This document shows, piece by piece, positions 48,496 through 57,191 of a stretch of DNA of 64,000 nucleotides. The DNA lies in assembly GCF_000420705.1 (NCBI RefSeq), contig NZ_ATVL01000009.1, forward strand, positions 558,001 to 622,000. The letters are read 5' to 3'. Made by a program: the position numbers and the translations under genes. Below the pieces are notes generated by a model, which did not search any database, was not told the DNA's origin, and saw only the letters and a list, made by a program, of their open reading frames with translations. This stretch comes from Hymenobacter norwichensis DSM 15439 (GTDB taxonomy: Bacteria > Bacteroidota > Bacteroidia > Cytophagales > Hymenobacteraceae). Positions within the stretch are counted from its first letter, which is position 1. Each line of letters starts with the position of its first letter.

Positions 48496-48503
48496 TACCT
48501 TTG
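48496..48503 (+). promoter_or_regulatory. -7 box of ispG
   Basis: TACCTTTG matches the consensus; the ispG ATG at 48534 lies 30 bases downstream, giving an ordinary short leader. Confidence 0.5.
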
Positions 48504-48533
48504 TTATTCCAAAGAAACAGCTCCCTCCGGGTT

Positions 48534-50525
48534 ATGAACAAGACCTATTGCCCCAGCCTCACCGAGTACAAGCGCCGCCTCAGCCGTGAGGTTCAACTCG
48601 GCGACCTGCCCATGGGGGGCCTCAACCCCATCCGGGTGCAGAGCATGACCACCGTCGATACCATGGACACCATGGGGTCGGTGGAGCAGACGCTGCGCAT
48701 GGTAGAAGCCGGCTGCGAGTACGTGCGCATCACGGCCCCCAGCATGAAGGAAGCGCAGAACCTGCTGGAAATCAAGAAGGAGCTGCGGAAGCGGGGTTGC
48801 ACCGTGCCGCTGATTGCTGACATCCACTTCACGCCCAACGCCGCCGAGCTGGCGGCCCGCATCGTGGAGAAAGTGCGCGTGAACCCCGGCAACTACGCCG
48901 ATAAAAAGAAGTTCGACTTCATCGAATATACTGACGCCAGCTACCAAGACGAGGTGAACCGCATCCGGGAACGGTTCCGGCCGCTGGTGCAAATCTGCAA
49001 GCAGTACGGCACGGCCATGCGCATTGGTACCAACCACGGCTCCCTATCCGACCGGATCCTGAGCCGGTATGGTGATACCCCATTGGGTATGGTGGAGTCG
49101 GCGCTGGAGTTTCTGCGCCTCTGCGAAGAAGAAAACTACCACAATGTGGTGCTCAGCATGAAGGCCTCCAACACGCAGGTGATGGTGCAGGCCTACCGCT
49201 TGCTGGTGCAGAAGCTCGATGAAGAAGGCCTGCAACCTTACCCGCTGCACCTAGGCGTAACCGAAGCCGGCGAGGCCGAAGACGGCCGCATCAAGTCAGC
49301 TGTGGGCATTGGTACGCTGCTCGAAGACGGCCTCGGCGACACCGTGCGCGTAAGCCTCACCGAAGCTCCCGAAGCCGAGGCGCCGGTGGCGCGGGCCCTT
49401 ATCAACCGCTACGTCAACCGTGCTCAGGAGGCGCAGCCGATTCGGCCGCTGCTGGAAGAAGAGCCGCTCGACCCGTTTCAGTATCACCGCCGCGTCACGC
49501 ACGAGGTATTGAACTTTGGCGGCCTGAACGTGCCGCGGGTGGTATCCGACCTGTCGCGGTTGCCGAAGCTGGAATACGCCGATTTGCGCGCCGCCGGCCA
49601 CCTCTACTCGTCGTTTCTCGACAAGTTTCACATGAGCGACTTGGGCGCCGACTACATCTATACCGGTGAGCGGCCCGTGCCGTTTATGCTGCCCAACGGC
49701 CTCAAGGAAATCGTGACGCACAGCGCCTGGGTGGATGGCGGGCAGCGCCTCGACCATTTTCCTTTGCTCACGGTAGATACGTATCTGGCCGATTTCCCTA
49801 AGCTGCACCCCCAGCTCAACTTCCTGATGGTGGAGCTGGGTACGCTGGACGTTGAGCTACTAGAGCGACTACGCACCGAAACCCGCGTGGTGCTTACCCT
49901 CAACACCAGCAACCCCCACGCCATGCCGGAAATGCGCCGGGCTTTCTTCGATTTGCTGGACTACAACGTGACGTGCCCCGTGCTGATCCGGCGCACCTAT
50001 ACCGCGCACGATATGCCCCAGACCCAGCTCGACGCGGCCACCGATGTAGGCGGCCTGCTCATCGACGGCCTCGGCGACGGTATTGCCCTCTGCACTGATT
50101 TGCTGCCTGAGCAGGAGCAGGACGCCTGGGTGCGCGACATCGACCAGCTCAACCAACTCAGCTTCGGCATTCTGCAAGCGGCCCGCACCCGCATGTCCAA
50201 AACCGAGTACATCAGCTGCCCAAGCTGCGGCCGTACCCTGTTCGACCTCCAGGAAACCACCGCCATGATCCGCAAGCGTACTGACCACCTGAAGGGCGTG
50301 AAAATCGGGATTATGGGCTGCATCGTGAACGGTCCCGGCGAAATGGCCGACGCGGACTACGGCTACGTGGGCGTGGGCAAAGGCAAAATTGCTCTCTACC
50401 GCGGCCAGGAAGTCATCAAGAAAGCCGTGCCCGAAGAACAAGCCGTGGACGAGCTAATCGAACTCATGCGCGAAGATGGCCGCTGGCTTGAAAAGGAGCT
50501 ATTGGAAGAGCCAGTAGCGGGATAA
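48534..50525 (+). CDS. ispG: 4-hydroxy-3-methylbut-2-en-1-yl diphosphate synthase IspG, long form
   Basis: [4Fe-4S] enzyme of the MEP isoprenoid pathway. At 663 residues it is the long three-part form known from Bacteroidota, chlamydiae and plants. The N-terminal TIM barrel has PIRVQSMTTVDTMDTMGSVE and PLIADIHFTPNAAELAA. A central insert domain spans about 290-530. The C-terminal iron-sulfur domain has ISCPSCGRTLFDLQ and MGCIVNGPGEMADADYGYVG, supplying the three Cys ligands and the catalytic Glu. ATG 48534 (MNKTYCPSLTEYKRR) is the family start; the frame is open upstream to 48426 without support. Confidence 0.96.
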   Translation: MNKTYCPSLTEYKRRLSREVQLGDLPMGGLNPIRVQSMTTVDTMDTMGSVEQTLRMVEAGCEYVRITAPSMKEAQNLLEIKKELRKRGCTVPLIADIHFTPNAAELAARIVEKVRVNPGNYADKKKFDFIEYTDASYQDEVNRIRERFRPLVQICKQYGTAMRIGTNHGSLSDRILSRYGDTPLGMVESALEFLRLCEEENYHNVVLSMKASNTQVMVQAYRLLVQKLDEEGLQPYPLHLGVTEAGEAEDGRIKSAVGIGTLLEDGLGDTVRVSLTEAPEAEAPVARALINRYVNRAQEAQPIRPLLEEEPLDPFQYHRRVTHEVLNFGGLNVPRVVSDLSRLPKLEYADLRAAGHLYSSFLDKFHMSDLGADYIYTGERPVPFMLPNGLKEIVTHSAWVDGGQRLDHFPLLTVDTYLADFPKLHPQLNFLMVELGTLDVELLERLRTETRVVLTLNTSNPHAMPEMRRAFFDLLDYNVTCPVLIRRTYTAHDMPQTQLDAATDVGGLLIDGLGDGIALCTDLLPEQEQDAWVRDIDQLNQLSFGILQAARTRMSKTEYISCPSCGRTLFDLQETTAMIRKRTDHLKGVKIGIMGCIVNGPGEMADADYGYVGVGKGKIALYRGQEVIKKAVPEEQAVDELIELMREDGRWLEKELLEEPVAG

Positions 50526-50537
50526 TTCATCTTCTTT

Positions 50538-50822
50538 ATGCTGGACTTTTTCTTCATCAGAGATGAACAGCCTAGTGACCATGCTCTCACGCAGGCGGAG
50601 TATGCTGGTGGACTTAGAGTTGATGAATTCGAACAGGCGAAAAATGCCCAAATCATCGAACCCTATTTAGATTTCTATGAGGATTTTCGCTGGTCGAGTG
50701 TACAAGTAGAGCAAAAACTGACTTTGCTACAAAAAGCTAAAATTGAGGAAACAACTGTTTTGCTTTGGATATTACGACGAGCAATGAAGCTAGATTGTGG
50801 TGTAATAGCTTTCTGTGATTAA
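50538..50822 (+). CDS. Small hypothetical protein after ispG (94 residues)
   Basis: ATG at 50538, 12 bases after the ispG stop. The sequence is acidic and soluble (AGGLRVDEFEQAKNAQIIEP, then YLDFYEDFRWSSVQVEQKL), with a helical end LLWILRRAMKLDCGVIAF. It is more AT-rich than ispG and may be a later insertion. I do not recognise a family. Its end is 15 bases from the stop of the convergent kinase-like gene. Confidence 0.55.
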   Translation: MLDFFFIRDEQPSDHALTQAEYAGGLRVDEFEQAKNAQIIEPYLDFYEDFRWSSVQVEQKLTLLQKAKIEETTVLLWILRRAMKLDCGVIAFCD

Positions 50823-50837
50823 AACAGCGGATATAAA

Positions 50838-51365
50838 TTACCGCCCCACGAAAAACCGGCCAAACAATTCCAGTTCCTCACGTTCCCGCTGGAGATAGGC
50901 GTTGAAGAACGACTCGCCGACCTGCCGCTGCAACACGGAGATACCGACGTCGATCAGGCGCAGGCCTTGCGGGGTGAGCAGAATGTTGTCGTATCGGTCG
51001 CCGGGGAGGTTGGAGGGGCGTAGCAGGTCGCGGTGCACGAAGCCGGCAGCGTGTAGTGCCTGTAGCTCCTCCGTGAATACGTCCAGCCACAGCTCCCGCA
51101 TCTCCACTTCGTAGGCCCGAAAGTCGAGCGGGTAGATGCGCTCCATCACCAGCATATCGGCTTGCAGGTCGTGGTTGTATTCGAGGCGCTGAAACTGCGA
51201 CACTAGCCCATTTACGGCGTTGGCGTAGCGCATCTTTTCTGCTTCTGAGCCAATATCGGAGCGGGTATCTTCGCTGAATACTTTACCGACTTCCGTTGCG
51301 GATAGCGCAATAACGGCGTTGTTGGCGCCGCGGGAAAGCTGCCGAGGGTAACGTTGGGGCTCCAT
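50838..51365 (-). CDS. Minimal protein-kinase-like protein
   Basis: At 175 residues it keeps recognisable kinase landmarks. A Gly-loop-like LSRGANNAV is near residue 10, VGKVF has the Lys position near 26, and the E of GSEAEKMRY may be the helix-C Glu. The hinge is MLVMERIYPLDF, the catalytic loop FVHRDLLRPSN carries the Asp, YDNILLT the Asn, and LIDVG stands in place of DFG. Little is left after that, so the C-lobe is nearly absent. It could phosphorylate a small substrate or be a pseudokinase. ATG at 51363-51365. Confidence 0.65.
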   Translation of the reverse strand: MEPQRYPRQLSRGANNAVIALSATEVGKVFSEDTRSDIGSEAEKMRYANAVNGLVSQFQRLEYNHDLQADMLVMERIYPLDFRAYEVEMRELWLDVFTEELQALHAAGFVHRDLLRPSNLPGDRYDNILLTPQGLRLIDVGISVLQRQVGESFFNAYLQREREELELFGRFFVGR

Positions 51366-51438
51366 AAAGGTCCGGCTGAGAAACGCTAAAAGTAAGGCTA
51401 TCTAAAATATCCGTGCCTCACATTCGTCTGCCTAGCCC

Positions 51439-52101
51439 ATGAAACTACGCGTAATATTGACCGGGGCAACCGGCATGGTAGGAGAGGGCGTGCTGCTCGA
51501 ATGCTTGAACAGCCCGGATGTGGAGCAGGTACTGAGCGTCAGCCGCAAGCCCAGCGGCCGGAGCCACCCAAAGCTGCACGAAATCATCCACGCCGATTTC
51601 CACGACCTCACACCCATCCAGGACCAACTGGCGGGCTACAACGCTTGCTTTTTCTGCTTGGGCGTATCATCGGTGGGGATGAAGGAGCCCGAGTACCGCC
51701 GCCTTACCTACGACCTCACCCTGCACTTCGCTGAAGTGCTGCTGCCCCGCAACCCTGGCCTCACGTTCTGCTTTGTGTCGGGCGCCGGCACCGATAGTAC
51801 CCTGAAAAGCGGCCAGATGTGGGCGCGGGTAAAAGGCCAGACCGAAAACGACTTGCTGCAACTGGGGTTCCGGCAGGCGTATATGTTCCGGCCGGGGTTT
51901 CTGCGCGCCACACCGGGTCAGCAGCATGTACTGTCGTATTACAAGTACTTCGGGTGGCTCTACCCAGTGTTTCGCACTCTGGCGCCAAAGTATGCGTCCA
52001 CCCTAGCTGAGTTAGGGCAGGCTATGCTGCACGTAGCGCAGCACGGGGCGCCCAAGCCGGTGCTGGAAGTGCCTGACATAGTGGCGCTGGCAAAGAAGTA
52101 G
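51439..52101 (+). CDS. NAD(P)-binding Rossmann protein (epimerase/oxidoreductase type)
   Basis: The 220-residue protein starts LRVILTGATGMVGEGVLLEC with the GxxGxxG motif at residues 8-13. It continues FFCLGVSSVGMKEPEYRRLT and FCFVSGAGTDSTLKSGQMWA, then RVKGQTENDLLQLGFRQAYM and FRPGFLRATPGQQHVLSYY. It is of the same broad type as the gene at 46337 but not a close copy. ATG at 51439. Substrate unknown. Confidence 0.88.
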   Translation: MKLRVILTGATGMVGEGVLLECLNSPDVEQVLSVSRKPSGRSHPKLHEIIHADFHDLTPIQDQLAGYNACFFCLGVSSVGMKEPEYRRLTYDLTLHFAEVLLPRNPGLTFCFVSGAGTDSTLKSGQMWARVKGQTENDLLQLGFRQAYMFRPGFLRATPGQQHVLSYYKYFGWLYPVFRTLAPKYASTLAELGQAMLHVAQHGAPKPVLEVPDIVALAKK

Positions 52102-52186
52102 CCGGAAACAGTCAAGGAAAGCCGTTCGTCATGCAGAGCGGAGCATGATGAACGGCTTTACAAAAGCACATCCTAGCGGTATGCGC

Positions 52187-52194
52187 TACCTTTG
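52187..52194 (+). promoter_or_regulatory. -7 box candidate of the HAD gene
   Basis: TACCTTTG lies 23 bases before ATG 52218. A second TTTG (52211-52214) sits exactly four bases before the ATG but lacks the full box. Confidence 0.4.
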
Positions 52195-52217
52195 GCCGGA
52201 CCTCCCTACTTTGCTGC

Positions 52218-52874
52218 ATGATTCGCACCGTAATTTTCGATATGGATGGCGTGCTGGTTGACACCGAGCCGCTGCACCACGCCGCTTTCTACAGCCACTT
52301 TGCTGAGCTAGGCATTCAGGTTTCCGATGAGGAATACGCCACGTTCCTGGGCTCGTCCACGCGCAACGTGTACCAGCACCTCAAGCAGCAATACAACCTG
52401 AAGCCAGATGTGGAAGAGCTGATGAGCCGCAAGCGGGACTTTTTCGGCAAAACCTTCGACGAATCGACTACGCTGGAACTGCTGCCAGGCGTGCGGGATT
52501 TGGTAGTAGCGCTGCATGAGCAGGGCATTCCGTTGGCGTTGGCGTCGTCGGCTTCCAAAGAAACGATTAGCCGGGTGTTCAAGCGCTTCGACCTATACCC
52601 ATATTTCCAGCACCTAGTGAGCGGCGAGGATTTCGAGAAGTCGAAGCCTAACCCGGCCATTTTCCTGCACGCCGCCGAACTAGTAGGTACGCCGCCCGCC
52701 GAGTGCGTGGTGATTGAAGATGCCGCCAACGGCGTGGCCGCCGCCAAAGCCGCCGGTATGCATTGTATTGGTTACCAGAGCGAACATTCCAGCGGCCAAG
52801 ACCTCAGCCGCGCCGACCTGGTAGTATCGGACCTGCGGCAGCTTACTGCTGCTACGGTACTAGGGCTTGGTTAG
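52218..52874 (+). CDS. HAD-superfamily phosphatase (beta-phosphoglucomutase-like)
   Basis: The 218-residue protein has motif I DMDGVLVDTEP at residues 7-17, a cap domain, the motif II Ser in LALASSASKETI, the motif III Lys in KSKPNPAIFL and motif IV in VIEDAANGVAAAKAAGM. This is the PGM-like subfamily, so it may be a sugar phosphatase or mutase. ATG at 52218. The stop codon (52872-52874) lies inside the left arm of a 49-bp hairpin. Confidence 0.93.
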   Translation: MIRTVIFDMDGVLVDTEPLHHAAFYSHFAELGIQVSDEEYATFLGSSTRNVYQHLKQQYNLKPDVEELMSRKRDFFGKTFDESTTLELLPGVRDLVVALHEQGIPLALASSASKETISRVFKRFDLYPYFQHLVSGEDFEKSKPNPAIFLHAAELVGTPPAECVVIEDAANGVAAAKAAGMHCIGYQSEHSSGQDLSRADLVVSDLRQLTAATVLGLG

Positions 52875-52976
52875 TATTTGGTGTCGAGTGTTGTGTGCTT
52901 AGGTCGTTCTATCGTTTTCCTGATAGCAGAACGACTTAAGCACACAACACTCGACACCAAATACTAACCAAGCCCT
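52862..52976. repeat. 115-base hairpin with a near-perfect 49-bp stem between convergent genes
   Basis: Arms 52862-52901 and 52937-52976 are perfectly complementary for 40 bp. Pairing continues for nine more with one G-T pair (52902-52910 with 52928-52936), leaving a 17-base loop. It covers the HAD stop codon and ends six bases before the stop of the gene at 52983. Far longer than a normal terminator, the RNA would be a double-strand-ribonuclease substrate. Confidence 0.8.
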
Positions 52977-52982
52977 TAATAC

Positions 52983-53441
52983 TTACTTGCATTTCTCCTT
53001 GCGCCGCGTGTCGATGACGTGGGCTATTTTCCAGCCTCCGGCCAGTTTTACCAGCTGGAACGAGTTGTAGCCGCAGTGGCTGAACGTACTGCCCAAATAG
53101 AACTCGTAGGGTGTCCAGACGCTGGCCAAGTTGGCGTCAATCAGTACTTTATCGAAGGTGGTGCGCTCATCCCAGACCTCTTTGTGTGGCGTGCCCACGG
53201 CTTTCACGAACTCTGCAGGGTTTTCTACCCGCAGTTGGGTGGTGCCGTTGCGGGTGGCCATGGTATGAAATACCGCGCCAGGGGCAATAGTGGAACGCAC
53301 CATCGTGCTGTCACCCTTGCGCATACCCTCGAAAAACGTTTGGATGGTTTTCTTGACGGCTTCGGTTTCGGCGGGGGCGGTGGTTTGGGCCGTGGCGCCG
53401 GTGGCGGCCAGCAGCAGGGCAGCAAGTAACAGGTGTTTCAT
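52983..53441 (-). CDS. Exported NTF2-like protein (SnoaL/DUF4440-type fold)
   Basis: At 152 residues from ATG 53439-53441, it has a signal peptide (KHLLLAALLLAATGATAQ) and then an NTF2-like domain: VKKTIQTFFEGMRKGDSTMV, FHTMATRNGTTQLRVENPAE, DANLASVWTPYEFYLGSTF and YNSFQLVKLAGGWKIAHVID, ending RRKEKC. Such exported single-domain proteins are common in Bacteroidota and mostly uncharacterised. The frame extends upstream without a leader. Confidence 0.87.
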   Translation of the reverse strand: MKHLLLAALLLAATGATAQTTAPAETEAVKKTIQTFFEGMRKGDSTMVRSTIAPGAVFHTMATRNGTTQLRVENPAEFVKAVGTPHKEVWDERTTFDKVLIDANLASVWTPYEFYLGSTFSHCGYNSFQLVKLAGGWKIAHVIDTRRKEKCK

Positions 53442-53571
53442 AAGGTGGGCGTTAAGCTCAGGCAAGGACACCAGCCGCGGCGTATTGTTGCGGGGAGGAG
53501 CAGGGAAGCTACGGAAAGCTGATGCCACCGACAAGATTATGGCCTGAGTCCGCATTGCGTGGTGGCTGGCG

Positions 53572-53579
53572 TATTTTTG
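53572..53579 (+). promoter_or_regulatory. -7 box candidate of the acyl-CoA synthetase gene
   Basis: TATTTTTG matches TAnnTTTG; ATG 53621 is 41 bases downstream. Confidence 0.4.
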
Positions 53580-53620
53580 TTGCATCAACCGCTCCATCTT
53601 CCGCTTCTCCCTTCCCACCT

Positions 53621-55390
53621 ATGGATATCCGCCGCACCTTTGATTTGCTGGCCCGCCTGGCTGCTACCACTCCGCAAGCCGATTGCCTGGTGGAAAAGAA
53701 AGCCGGTATCTGGCAGCCGCTGAGCGTTGCGCAGGTACAAGAGCAAAGCAACCGCGTCAGCCTGGGGCTGCGGCAGCTCGGCATCGGGCGCGGCGACAAA
53801 GTGGCCATCATTTCCGCCAACCGTCCCGAGTGGGTACTAGCCGACTTCGGCATTGCGCAGCTGGGCGCCGTGAGCGTGCCCATGTACCCCACCATCACGG
53901 TGGAAGACTACCGCCACATCTTTCAGGATGCCGGGGTGCAGGTGGTGCTGGTGGAAAACGCCAAGCTGCTGGCGCGGGTGCAGCAAGCCATAGAAGGCAT
54001 GCCCCGCGGCCCCAAGCACATCTTCACCTTCGATGAACTGGAAGGAGTCCGCTCTTTCACCGAGTTGCTGGCGCTAGGCGAAACCGCCGACCTGGCGGCG
54101 CTGGAGCAGCTGAAAGCCGCTGTGCAGCCCGATGATTTGCTGACGCTCATCTATACCTCGGGTACCACCGGTCGGCCCAAAGGCGTGATGCTCAGCCACC
54201 GCAACCTGCTCTATAACTGTGAGAACCTAACCGGCTACCTGCCGTTGCCGCCCGGCCAAAAAGCCCTGAGCTTCCTGCCCCTGAGTCATATTTTCGAGCG
54301 CACTGCCACCTACCTCTACCTGCTGCTGGGCTTCAGTGTCTGGTACGCCGAAAGCGTGGAGCTGATTGCCGACAACCTGCGCGAGGTGCAGCCGCAGGTG
54401 TTTACCACGGTGCCGCGCCTGCTGGAAAAAATCTACGACAAGATTGTGGCGAAAGGCCAGGAGCTAACCGGTGCCAAGAAAAAGCTGTTCTTCTGGGCCC
54501 TCAACCTCGGGTTGCGCTACGACACGCAGAAAAACCAGGGCGTATTCTATAACGCGCAGCTGGCGTTGGCCAACAAGCTTGTTTTCAGTAAGTGGCGCGA
54601 AGCAATGGGTGGGCAGGTGTGCTACATTGTGAGTGGTGGCGGAGCCTTGCAGCCCCGGCTGGCGCGGGTATTCTGGGCGGCCGGCATCCGGGTGATGGAA
54701 GGCTACGGCATGACCGAAACCTCGCCCGTTATTGCCGCCAGCCGCCCCGAAGCCAGCGGCAACCTCATTGGGGCGGTAGGGCCGGTCATTCCGGGGGTGG
54801 AAGTGAAGCTGGCCCCCGACGGCGAAATCCTAACCCGCTCGCCCTCCGTGATGCAAGGCTACTACAACCGCCCCGACCTCACCGCCGAAACCATCGACGC
54901 CGACGGCTGGCTGCACACCGGCGACATTGGCGAGCTGGTGCAGGGCCGGTTCCTGAAAATCACGGACCGCAAAAAAGAGATGTTCAAGACCTCCAACGGC
55001 AAGTACGTGGCCCCGCAGCCGTTGGAGTCGCGGCTGTCGGAGTCGCCGCTGGTAGAGCAGGTGATGGTGGTGGGCGAAGGGGAGAAGTTTGCGGCCTGCC
55101 TGTTGGTACCGGCCTTCGCTGAGTTGCGCGCCTGGGCTAAAAGCCACAACCTGCCCACCGATTTGTCGGATGCTGCCTTGGCGGCCCATGCCCAGGTCCA
55201 GCACCTCTATGAGCAGTTGGTGCAGCAAACCAATGCGGCCTTCGCGCAGTGGGAGCAAATCAAGAAAGTGGCCCTGTTGCCCGTACTTTGGAGCGTGGAA
55301 TCAGGAGAGCTGACGCCGACGTTGAAGGTGAGGCGCAAGATCATCAGCCATAATAATCAACAGCGGATTGAGGCGCTGTACCGCTCATAA
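53621..55390 (+). CDS. Long-chain fatty-acid-CoA ligase (AMP-forming)
   Basis: The 589-residue adenylate-forming enzyme has P-loop LLTLIYTSGTTGRPKGVMLS (about residues 174-193), the acyl-site GYGMTETSPVIAASRP and the adenylate motif GWLHTGDIGELVQGRFLKIT. DRKKEMFKTSNGKYVAPQPL carries the hinge, and a C-terminal lid follows. It activates fatty acids for degradation or lipid synthesis on the inner membrane face. It is of the FadD15/long-chain group (about 590 residues with an ER-like start DIRRTFDLLARLA). ATG 53621; the frame is open to 53522. Confidence 0.95.
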   Translation: MDIRRTFDLLARLAATTPQADCLVEKKAGIWQPLSVAQVQEQSNRVSLGLRQLGIGRGDKVAIISANRPEWVLADFGIAQLGAVSVPMYPTITVEDYRHIFQDAGVQVVLVENAKLLARVQQAIEGMPRGPKHIFTFDELEGVRSFTELLALGETADLAALEQLKAAVQPDDLLTLIYTSGTTGRPKGVMLSHRNLLYNCENLTGYLPLPPGQKALSFLPLSHIFERTATYLYLLLGFSVWYAESVELIADNLREVQPQVFTTVPRLLEKIYDKIVAKGQELTGAKKKLFFWALNLGLRYDTQKNQGVFYNAQLALANKLVFSKWREAMGGQVCYIVSGGGALQPRLARVFWAAGIRVMEGYGMTETSPVIAASRPEASGNLIGAVGPVIPGVEVKLAPDGEILTRSPSVMQGYYNRPDLTAETIDADGWLHTGDIGELVQGRFLKITDRKKEMFKTSNGKYVAPQPLESRLSESPLVEQVMVVGEGEKFAACLLVPAFAELRAWAKSHNLPTDLSDAALAAHAQVQHLYEQLVQQTNAAFAQWEQIKKVALLPVLWSVESGELTPTLKVRRKIISHNNQQRIEALYRS

Positions 55391-55469
55391 ATAGATAGGA
55401 ATATAGCCAGGAAAGTAAATCATTCTGCCACCCCAGGTGTTATATCAGCACACCAGAAAGACCCACATC

Positions 55470-55646
55470 ATGCGTATGAAAGGCCTGTTCAACCTTAGTC
55501 CGGTATTTGGTTACTTCTTCCGTAAGAACGACCCAAACCGCACCACCAACTTCAACCTGCGGACCATGCACTTCATCAATAAGCTCTCCATGGCCATGTT
55601 CCTGGTCGGGTTTATTGTGTTGCTTTACCGCTGGTTTATCCGCTAA
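55470..55646 (+). CDS. Small single-helix membrane protein (58 residues)
   Basis: ATG at 55470 (or 55476). After LFNLSPVFGYFFRKNDPNRT and NFNLRTMHFINKLS comes one membrane helix (MAMFLVGFIVLLYRWF), ending IR. Positive-inside residues suggest a cytosolic N-terminal half. Similar tiny proteins occur widely in Cytophagales, usually as uncharacterised short families. A terminator follows at 55712-55746. Confidence 0.75.
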   Translation: MRMKGLFNLSPVFGYFFRKNDPNRTTNFNLRTMHFINKLSMAMFLVGFIVLLYRWFIR

Positions 55647-55711
55647 TTCCAGCTTGCCGAAATCTTAAATAGCGCGAGTACCAGTAACGCTTTTGCTCAT
55701 ACTTACATAAT

Positions 55712-55746
55712 AAAGCCCTCCCGGCCACTATGGTCAGGAGGGCTTT
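55712..55746. terminator. Terminator between convergent genes
   Basis: Perfect arms AAAGCCCTCC (55712-55721) and GGAGGGCTTT (55737-55746) around a 15-base loop, after the small membrane protein and before the lipoprotein gene ending at 55835. Confidence 0.75.
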
Positions 55747-55834
55747 CTAGTATCATGCTAGCCAAAAAAGTGGTGTAGCGAATAGGAGCAGGAGCGGAGC
55801 TTGCTACCTATCGTTCACAATTGCTGCATAGCCA

Positions 55835-56506
55835 CTACGGGCGAGTTTTGAGTGAGTCGCGCCGGTCGATGGCATCGAGTACTTCACTGGTCGTAAACTC
55901 TTTGTCCACGTTGATGTAACCGGCTGGCGCAATCCGACGGCCGTTGCTGGTGATGAATGTCGGCCGGATGCGCATGGTCAGGCGTAGGGGCTGCCGGTCA
56001 CGGTCGGCCAGGCCTAGTACCAAGTTGGCCAGCGCGTCGCCCGACTCTTCGCCCACAACTTCCCGCAGGTTGCTTTCCAGCGTGAGAGGAGCCATAGTGG
56101 TGCCGCCGGGAGCCACTTCAATGCGCTCGGTGGAGCGACCTTTGGCCACTTCCTTTCCGTCGATGAGGGCAATGTAATCCAGCTCGTTGAGGGCGGCTAC
56201 TTCGTCGTTGGGGTTGCGGATTTCCAGGTTTACGCGCATGCGCAGCGGGACATTGCCAGAGGCATAAGCGGCCACCAGACGGGCCTTATCTACGGTGCTG
56301 ACATCACTAGGCTGCCGGATTTGGCTGACATCAATGCCGGCCACAGTAGCTTGTTCTACGGATGCCAAGCGAATCTGAGCGCCTTTGAATGCTTTGGCCT
56401 GCTGCACCTGCTCGGATATGCCACAACTGCTAAAAGCCAAGACAAACAGCAGCCCTAGCGCCGCTAATGTGGAACGGGGATTGAATGAGGAAAGAAAACG
56501 AAACAT
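55835..56506 (-). CDS. Lipoprotein of LEA-type-2-like (NDR1/HIN1-like) fold
   Basis: The 223-residue protein's leader (TLAALGLLFVLAFSSC) ends in a lipobox with Cys at about residue 28. The body resembles Bacteroidota late-embryogenesis-type lipoproteins: LRMRVNLEIRNPNDEVAALN, ELDYIALIDGKEVAKGRSTE, RIEVAPGGTTMAPLTLESNL and LRLTMRIRPTFITSNGRRIA. A function at the outer membrane is likely but unspecified. ATG at 56504-56506. Confidence 0.82.
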   Translation of the reverse strand: MFRFLSSFNPRSTLAALGLLFVLAFSSCGISEQVQQAKAFKGAQIRLASVEQATVAGIDVSQIRQPSDVSTVDKARLVAAYASGNVPLRMRVNLEIRNPNDEVAALNELDYIALIDGKEVAKGRSTERIEVAPGGTTMAPLTLESNLREVVGEESGDALANLVLGLADRDRQPLRLTMRIRPTFITSNGRRIAPAGYINVDKEFTTSEVLDAIDRRDSLKTRP

Positions 56507-56735
56507 TCGTGGTAGGATGGTAGAAAAGATGGAAAAAATTTCAATATTCAGGCTTGATATACTGATTACTGTTTAGTTTAGTTGCTGTGGATACACGGCT
56601 TAATTAGGTGCTTATGCAGTGTCAGTTGGCTACTGAGCAGTAGCTTTTAGCTAATGTAAATAGCAAAAACCAACCAAACCGATTAGTTTAGACGCTGATT
56701 CTTGATACGAACAACCAAAAGCTAGTAGCTGAAAA

Positions 56736-57104
56736 ATGAACATCGAAGACTTCCGCGACTACTGCCTGCTGAAAACCGGCGTAACCGAAGAAACCCCTTT
56801 CGGCCCAAGTACGCTCGTGTTTAAAGTGAGCGGCAAAGTTTTCGCCCTCACCGATATCGACACTTTCGGGAGCATTAATCTGAAGTGTGACCCCGAGCGG
56901 GCCGTGGAGCTGCGCGAACAGCACGACTACGTGCTACCCGGCTTCCACATGAACAAGAAGCACTGGAACACCGTGCTAATTGGGACCGGCGTTCCGGGTG
57001 GCCAGCTGCGCGAGCTAATCGACCATTCGTACGACTTGGTGCGGGCTTCCCTGCCTAAAAAGCAGCGTGAGGAGCTTGCTGAAGCTGAGCAAACCAGCTT
57101 GTAG
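56736..57104 (+). CDS. MmcQ/YjbR family protein
   Basis: The 122-residue CyaY-like fold starts MNIEDFRDYCLLKTGVTEET, then PFGPSTLVFKVSGKVFALTD, INLKCDPERAVELREQHDYV and HMNKKHWNTVLIGTGVP, ending DHSYDLVRASLPKKQREEL. These match the MmcQ/YjbR family throughout. The family has been annotated as DNA-binding, but evidence is thin. ATG at 56736, terminator at 57139-57173. Confidence 0.95.
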   Translation: MNIEDFRDYCLLKTGVTEETPFGPSTLVFKVSGKVFALTDIDTFGSINLKCDPERAVELREQHDYVLPGFHMNKKHWNTVLIGTGVPGGQLRELIDHSYDLVRASLPKKQREELAEAEQTSL

Positions 57105-57138
57105 CCATTCTCCCGCTTCGGATAGTAACATATTCATG

Positions 57139-57173
57139 AAAAAGGCCCGCCTGAATCATCAGGCGGGCCTTTT
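57139..57173 (+). terminator. Intrinsic terminator after the MmcQ/YjbR gene
   Basis: Perfect 14-bp arms (57141-57154 and 57159-57172) around ATCA, with A and T runs on both sides, so it can also end leuS on the minus strand. Confidence 0.85.
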
Positions 57174-57191
57174 CGTACGGGTGAAATCAGG

